A DNA stretch of 31,551 nt, taken from contig JALNWL010000009.1 of assembly GCA_023230905.1 (NCBI GenBank), positions 1-31,551 of the forward strand, written 5' to 3'. The translations under genes and the position numbers were made by a program. Shown piece by piece: positions 28,056 through 31,551 of this stretch (position 1 is the first letter of the stretch; each line of letters starts with the position of its first letter). This DNA comes from Syntrophales bacterium. Lineage in GTDB: Bacteria; Desulfobacterota; Syntrophia; Syntrophales; UBA2251. The notes beneath the pieces were generated by a model, which worked only from the letters and a program-made list of their open reading frames with translations, did not search any database and was not told where the DNA came from.

Positions 28056-28694
28056 ATGGTCAGCACGGAAAGACACGTTATCGGCATCGCGGGACCGGCC
28101 GGAGCGGGGAAGACCTCTCTGGTCCGGGCGTTGGCGGAACGGCTGGATGACGCCGTCGTCATCCACTACGATCACTACGAACGGGCGACACAGGAACCGA
28201 TGGACCGTCTCGCTCAATGGATCCGTGCCGGAGCGGACGTCAACGATATCCGCCTACCCGAACTGGCCCGCGATTTGGGCGCACTCAAGCGCGGCGAACC
28301 CGTCATCAATCCCGTTACCCGCATGGAGCTGACCCCCCGCAGGCACATCATTTTCGAAACGCCCCTCGGGAGGGAGCATCGCGAAACGGGACGGCATATC
28401 GACCTGCTGCTCTGGGTCGACGTGCCGCTGGATGTCGCCCTGGCCCGGAAGATCCGGGAGTTCGCCTCGGTGGTCCTCGCAAGAGGAGACCCCCGAAACA
28501 TCCAGGATTTCCTCGCCTGGCTCCACACCTATCTGGAAAATTACCTCGGGGGCATTCACGACCTGATGGACCTCCAGCGGGAACGGATCCGTGCAAACGC
28601 CGACCGGATCATCGACGGAAACCGGATGTTCGAGACGGTGCTCCAGGAGATCCTGAAGACCGTCAGAAGCGACCCGTCTAGCGGTCGCTTCTGA
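28056..28694 (+). CDS. P-loop kinase, uridine kinase/phosphoribulokinase-like
   Basis: 212-aa cytosolic protein with Walker A GPAGAGKT at 13-20 (IGIAGPAGAGKTSLVRAL). VVIHYDHYE (34-42) follows, where uridine kinases and phosphoribulokinases place the catalytic aspartate. A second strand HIIFETPLG and a lid-like LLLWVDVPLDVALARKIREF come later; all fit the uridine kinase superfamily of sugar/nucleoside kinases. The substrate cannot be named. The ATG at 28056 has GAGG about 6 bp upstream. It sits alone on the plus strand between two DUF3467 paralogues. The last codons and the stop form the right arm of a 12-bp inverted repeat. Confidence 0.82.
   Translation: MVSTERHVIGIAGPAGAGKTSLVRALAERLDDAVVIHYDHYERATQEPMDRLAQWIRAGADVNDIRLPELARDLGALKRGEPVINPVTRMELTPRRHIIFETPLGREHRETGRHIDLLLWVDVPLDVALARKIREFASVVLARGDPRNIQDFLAWLHTYLENYLGGIHDLMDLQRERIRANADRIIDGNRMFETVLQEILKTVRSDPSSGRF
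28663..28694. repeat. Perfect 12-bp inverted repeat at the kinase stop codon
   Basis: TCAGAAGCGACC (28663-28674) and GGTCGCTTCTGA (28683-28694) are perfect complements around an 8-nt loop, and the right arm ends exactly with the TGA stop. It lies between convergent genes, so it may end transcription from both sides, although no U-tract follows. Confidence 0.65.
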
Positions 28695-28757
28695 TCCGGG
28701 ATTACCCGACGGCCCGCCCCGGGTCGCCTGTGGAGTCGGGATCGACGCCCGCGGGTC

Positions 28758-29102
28758 CTAGGCGTTTTCCTCCGGTTTCGCGACAGGTTTCAGTTGGATC
28801 TCTCCGAAGCGGAGCTCGTGCTGTCGAACGATGTTTCGAAGCAGGAGAGAGAGGCGTTTTGCCGCATAGGGATTCAGGATGACCCGGTCGCTGATGTCCA
28901 CGGTCAGTTCGCGCTGCTCGGGGTTCCAGGCCTTGTTGATGCCGAACAGGAACGTGAATTCTTCCCGAGTGCTGGACACGTTGCACACGTTTGCGTAGGT
29001 TGTCTGCATCTTTCCAACATCCCAACGGATCTTCGCCTTCACGTTTCCGGCGTCGGTCTCCGGAATGACGGCCTGGACGGTCTTATCGCTTTTCTGAGCC
29101 AT
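28758..29102 (-). CDS. DUF3467 protein, copy B
   Basis: 114-aa paralogue of the 27439-27783 product. Most positions are identical over the shared core: TTYANVCNVSSTREEFTFLFG, then ISDRVILNPYAAKRLSLLLRNIVRQHELRFGEI. The N- and C-terminal ends differ. The start at 29102 has AGGAGG about 5 bp upstream; the longer frame to 29150 lacks support. It has its own promoter and is convergent with the kinase-like gene. Equal length, close sequence and similar promoters point to duplication of the gene with its control region. Function unknown. Confidence 0.88.
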   Translation of the reverse strand: MAQKSDKTVQAVIPETDAGNVKAKIRWDVGKMQTTYANVCNVSSTREEFTFLFGINKAWNPEQRELTVDISDRVILNPYAAKRLSLLLRNIVRQHELRFGEIQLKPVAKPEENA

Positions 29103-29155
29103 GCTATCCTCCTCTTGGATGAATTGATAGGTTGGGATGGGTCGCCCCACTTGAC

Positions 29156-29184
29156 GTTCTATCCGATTGAGCGCCTCCTGTCAA
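29156..29184 (-). promoter_or_regulatory. Promoter of DUF3467 copy B
   Basis: On the minus strand, -35 TTGACA (plus 29179-29184), a 17-bp spacer and -10 TAGAAC (plus 29156-29161). The spacer has GG directly after the -35 and TCAAT at the same offset as in copy A. Confidence 0.65.
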
Positions 29185-29220
29185 CATGACGGCCCCGCAG
29201 AAAAGGCTCTCCGCGTCGGA

Positions 29221-30276
29221 TTACCGCACACCCGTCACCAGTAAAAAGGGCGTCCCAAGGTCGAGGATCCGGACTCCGATATTCCGGAAGCCCAGCGCTT
29301 GCATGCGCTGCGTATAGAAGCGGGGTGAACGGAAACTGTGCTGAAAGAGAAAGAACGGGATATGGGCGTACGCAACCGGCGTTCCCGACGTTTCCAGCGG
29401 CCCCCTTTCGAAGACCAGCAGCGTTCCGCCCGGCCGCAGGGCCTCGGCCGCGGACGTCATCAGTCGACCGGCCGCTTCCTCCGGCCAGTCGTGAAGCGTG
29501 GACTTGAAAGACACGAGGTCGAAATCCGACGGCCAGGGGTCCCCCAGGGCATTCCCCTTCACGAAGGAGATACGTTTCGCCTCCGGCTCCCTCTGGACGT
29601 GGGCGGCCCCGATCTCACACACGAGGGGCAGATCGAACACCGTGACCTCAGCACGCGGATGGCTCCGGCAGATGCGGAGGGCGAACTCGCCGCTGTTTCC
29701 CCCGACGTCGAGAATGCGCCTGTAACCGCCGAAATCGTGGTATTTCAGGCAGGCCTGGGCCTCGTACTTCGTCAGCACCGTGGTGATGCGCATCCAGCGA
29801 CGGGTCAGCCGAACGGACTCCTCGCTCTTCTCGAAACAGCGGTCGTAGGCAAAAAGCCCGCAGAAGTCGGATTTGCGCGCAAATTCCCCGGGACGAAACA
29901 CGAGATCCGGGAAAAATCGGAGCAGGTCGAAGACCCCCAGGTTCGACATCTCCAGCTTCAGTTCCATCAGGTCGCGGTACGACAGCGCCTTCAGAAAGTC
30001 TTCCGAGAGCGCAAAACGCCCGTGATCATCCGTTAACACCCGATTGGCGAGGAGCTGGTCGAGCAGGAGCCGCATGCCCTTCGCATCCGCCGCGAACCGG
30101 TCCGCCAGCGTCTCCGCGGCGGCGGGCCCGTTTTGCACAAGAAAATCGATCAGTCCGGACTGGAGGGCGACGCCCAGGGCACAGGACGGCAGAAGACTCC
30201 GCAGAAATTCATCCACGCGCAGGAAATCGAATTCCCGCTCCCGGGGAGCGTCCGGTCCCGCTTCATGTCCGTTCAT
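29221..30276 (-). CDS. SAM-dependent O-methyltransferase (COMT-like, Methyltransferase_2 family)
   Basis: 351-aa protein. The N-terminal winged-helix dimerisation domain (about 15-100, ALGVALQSGLIDFLVQNGPAAAETLADRF) precedes a Rossmann methyltransferase domain. SAM motif I is DVGGNSGEFA at 190-199, motif II is VTVFDLP at 211-217, and LHDWPEE at 261-267 carries the histidine that acts as base in COMT-type O-methyltransferases. ALRPGGTLLVFE follows. The insertion between the domains (about 105-180) is long. It is the distal gene of a minus-strand group with two unrecognised genes. The substrate is unknown; secondary-metabolite modification is a reasonable guess from the family. The ribosome binding site before 30276 is weak, and the next in-frame upstream codons run into a stop. 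Confidence 0.85.
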   Translation of the reverse strand: MNGHEAGPDAPREREFDFLRVDEFLRSLLPSCALGVALQSGLIDFLVQNGPAAAETLADRFAADAKGMRLLLDQLLANRVLTDDHGRFALSEDFLKALSYRDLMELKLEMSNLGVFDLLRFFPDLVFRPGEFARKSDFCGLFAYDRCFEKSEESVRLTRRWMRITTVLTKYEAQACLKYHDFGGYRRILDVGGNSGEFALRICRSHPRAEVTVFDLPLVCEIGAAHVQREPEAKRISFVKGNALGDPWPSDFDLVSFKSTLHDWPEEAAGRLMTSAAEALRPGGTLLVFERGPLETSGTPVAYAHIPFFLFQHSFRSPRFYTQRMQALGFRNIGVRILDLGTPFLLVTGVR

Positions 30277-30357
30277 GGCCGATGCACCGCTTCATTTGCA
30301 CAGAAACGCCCGCGCCTTCGCTTCGATCCGATTCTACTCGGCACCATGAACCGAGCG

Positions 30358-31218
30358 TCAGAAGATGCCATAGTAGCCGCTTTTCTCGATGCGCAGCCGG
30401 TCCGATTCCATGCGGTAGTCGAATCCGACATCGTACAGCAGATGATCCAGCCGGGACCGGTTCCGCTCCACGAGGGAACATAGCGATCGCGGGTAGTCCA
30501 GCCAGTTCAAAAAGAAAATAAGCTGATCCACGGTGATGCCGGAGAAGTAGATGCAGTCGGTCCGCTGTTTGTTCGCCAGGCAGATCGTCCGGCAGTCCCG
30601 GAGTTCCGGCCGGTAGATCTCGCCGAGTTCGACGGCCCCCTGATCGATCTGGGCGGAGCAGGCGATCTTGTTCAGGATGTCCTCCCGGTGTCTTCGGGCG
30701 TCGAAGAAGAAGTAAAAATTTTCCAGCCGGGATCCGGCCGGGGTGACGGCGTAGCAAATGCCGGAGGAAACGTCGCTGCCCGGATTGCCGATGTACATGT
30801 GGATCTCGTCCACGCTCCGCGCCCCGGTGACCAGGGCGTCATCGATGTCGAGGGAAAACATGAAGTAATGATGGTTTTCGTTGAGCCTCACGGTGGATCG
30901 GGCGAGCGGCGCCATCCCCCGGAGAACCTTCGCCGCGGACCGTTCCCGCTCCCGCCGCCGGTAATCGTAGAAGTAGTACTCCCATCCGATCTTCCCGCCC
31001 GCCCACTTCACGCCCCAGACGGTCATCGACGGGCCGACGGTCCCCCGGAGGCGCTCCACCAGGTCGAACATCCGATCGTCGGCTCCCGCACGCTCGAAGG
31101 AATGGAACAGCAGATTGGCTGAACGCCACTTGTCCTGCCACGGGGCGACCGGCTCATACGCCCACAGGCAGTAGTTGAAGAAAAGATCGCGGTCCGTCAT
31201 CCGTTCCCGCCTCGTCAT
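30358..31218 (-). CDS. Hypothetical protein, 286 aa, no recognised family
   Basis: The frame is real: it has GGAGG 7 bp before ATG 31218, and that ATG overlaps the upstream stop as ATGA (31215-31218). An in-frame ATG follows at 31200. The product is soluble, aromatic-rich and dominated by alternating hydrophobic strands: TVWGVKWAGGKIGWEYYFYDY, HYFMFSLDID, VDEIHMYIGNPG, LENFYFFFDA and CIYFSGITVDQLIFFLNWLDY. There is no signal peptide, membrane helix, P-loop or SAM motif. Repeating beta-strand pairs with helices between them could fit an alpha-beta barrel such as the ABBA prenyltransferase-like fold, but I see no diagnostic residue. The neighbours are an O-methyltransferase and a cysteine-motif protein. 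The frame continues upstream to 31470, but that part is arginine/proline-rich and overlaps the next gene. Confidence 0.7.
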   Translation of the reverse strand: MTRRERMTDRDLFFNYCLWAYEPVAPWQDKWRSANLLFHSFERAGADDRMFDLVERLRGTVGPSMTVWGVKWAGGKIGWEYYFYDYRRRERERSAAKVLRGMAPLARSTVRLNENHHYFMFSLDIDDALVTGARSVDEIHMYIGNPGSDVSSGICYAVTPAGSRLENFYFFFDARRHREDILNKIACSAQIDQGAVELGEIYRPELRDCRTICLANKQRTDCIYFSGITVDQLIFFLNWLDYPRSLCSLVERNRSRLDHLLYDVGFDYRMESDRLRIEKSGYYGIF

Positions 31219-31551
31219 GGAATCGCCTCCGGGAAGCTGTCGGTAACCGGGTGATCTTTTGTCCTGACAGGCGCCAGGATGTCCCGCTCGTCCCCATACT
31301 TCCGGAGATAGGCGCGGGAAAGCCCCCAGCAGGTCTCGGCGGCGGCGCACCGATCCCGGTAGATGCAGGTTCCGAAACCGCTCCGCTGGAATTCCTCCCA
31401 GAACCGGTTGGGGAGAACCGTCACGGGGAACCAGTCGTCGAAGACGGCGGGCGAACCGGCCGCGAGGCACTCGGGAAAGCTTTTCAAGACGAGCGGCTTC
31501 TCCGCCGGCCTCAGGCGTGCGAGGAGGTCCGGCAGGAGACGCGCAAACTCC
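31215..31551 (-). CDS. C-terminal part of a cysteine-motif protein (runs off the window)
   Basis: The frame is open to the window edge, so only the last about 111 residues are visible; the true start is beyond 31551. The first visible residues are a leucine-rich helix (FARLLPDLLARLRPAEKPLVL), then SPAVFDDWFPVTVLPNRFWEEF. A CIYRDRCAAAETC motif (Cys-x5-Cys-x5-Cys) and a charged end follow. The three evenly spaced cysteines suggest a metal or Fe-S site, but no family is recognised. It is translationally coupled to the 30358-31218 gene. Confidence 0.65.
   Translation of the reverse strand, partial: EFARLLPDLLARLRPAEKPLVLKSFPECLAAGSPAVFDDWFPVTVLPNRFWEEFQRSGFGTCIYRDRCAAAETCWGLSRAYLRKYGDERDILAPVRTKDHPVTDSFPEAIP

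Overview
The window looks like chromosomal DNA of a GC-rich Gram-negative bacterium, most likely a Desulfobacterota (former Deltaproteobacteria, Geobacter/Syntrophus-like) organism. The evidence is the gene order argB-argD-argF-argG-argH-small lipoprotein-lysA next to hslU/hslV/xerC, the paired DUF3467 genes, and a bifunctional-nuclease gene behind miaB. This is inferred from gene content and order; no marker gene such as 16S rRNA is present.

Layout. Positions 1-225 hold a palindromic interspersed repeat. From 226 to 10608 one long minus-strand run reads xerC, hslV, hslU, argB, argD, argF, argG, argH, a lipoprotein gene and lysA. It combines chromosome dimer resolution, the HslUV protease, the arginine pathway from acetylglutamate to arginine (argC and argA/argJ are not in the window) and the last step of lysine synthesis. 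Genes are 2-30 bp apart or overlap, except for a 121-bp gap between argB and argD. Upstream on the same strand are a bifunctional nuclease-family gene, miaB and four tRNA genes (Arg-TCT, His-GTG, Arg-TCG, Lys-CTT in transcription order), then a secreted Ig/lectin-like protein (13080-14753). On the plus strand dprA, topA and trmFO form an operon (14910-19731).

The accessory part is 19741-31551. A minus-strand cassette encodes a membrane protein with two GAF domains fused to an HlyD adaptor, a PqqD-like/M50 metalloprotease/HlyD membrane protein, a SecA-like ATPase that stops just after its second motor domain, and a small periplasmic adaptor, followed by a possible lipoprotein. Together they look like an unusual energised export or protein-processing machine with unknown cargo and no outer-membrane channel in the window. 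This is the best candidate here for an undescribed system.

Beyond a 460-bp structured, apparently non-coding stretch lie two DUF3467 paralogues of equal length. They flank an oppositely oriented P-loop kinase-like gene and have near-identical promoter layouts. The window ends with an O-methyltransferase gene, an unrecognised 286-aa protein gene and the 3' part of a gene for a cysteine-motif protein. These last three lie on one strand and may be a small biosynthetic cluster.
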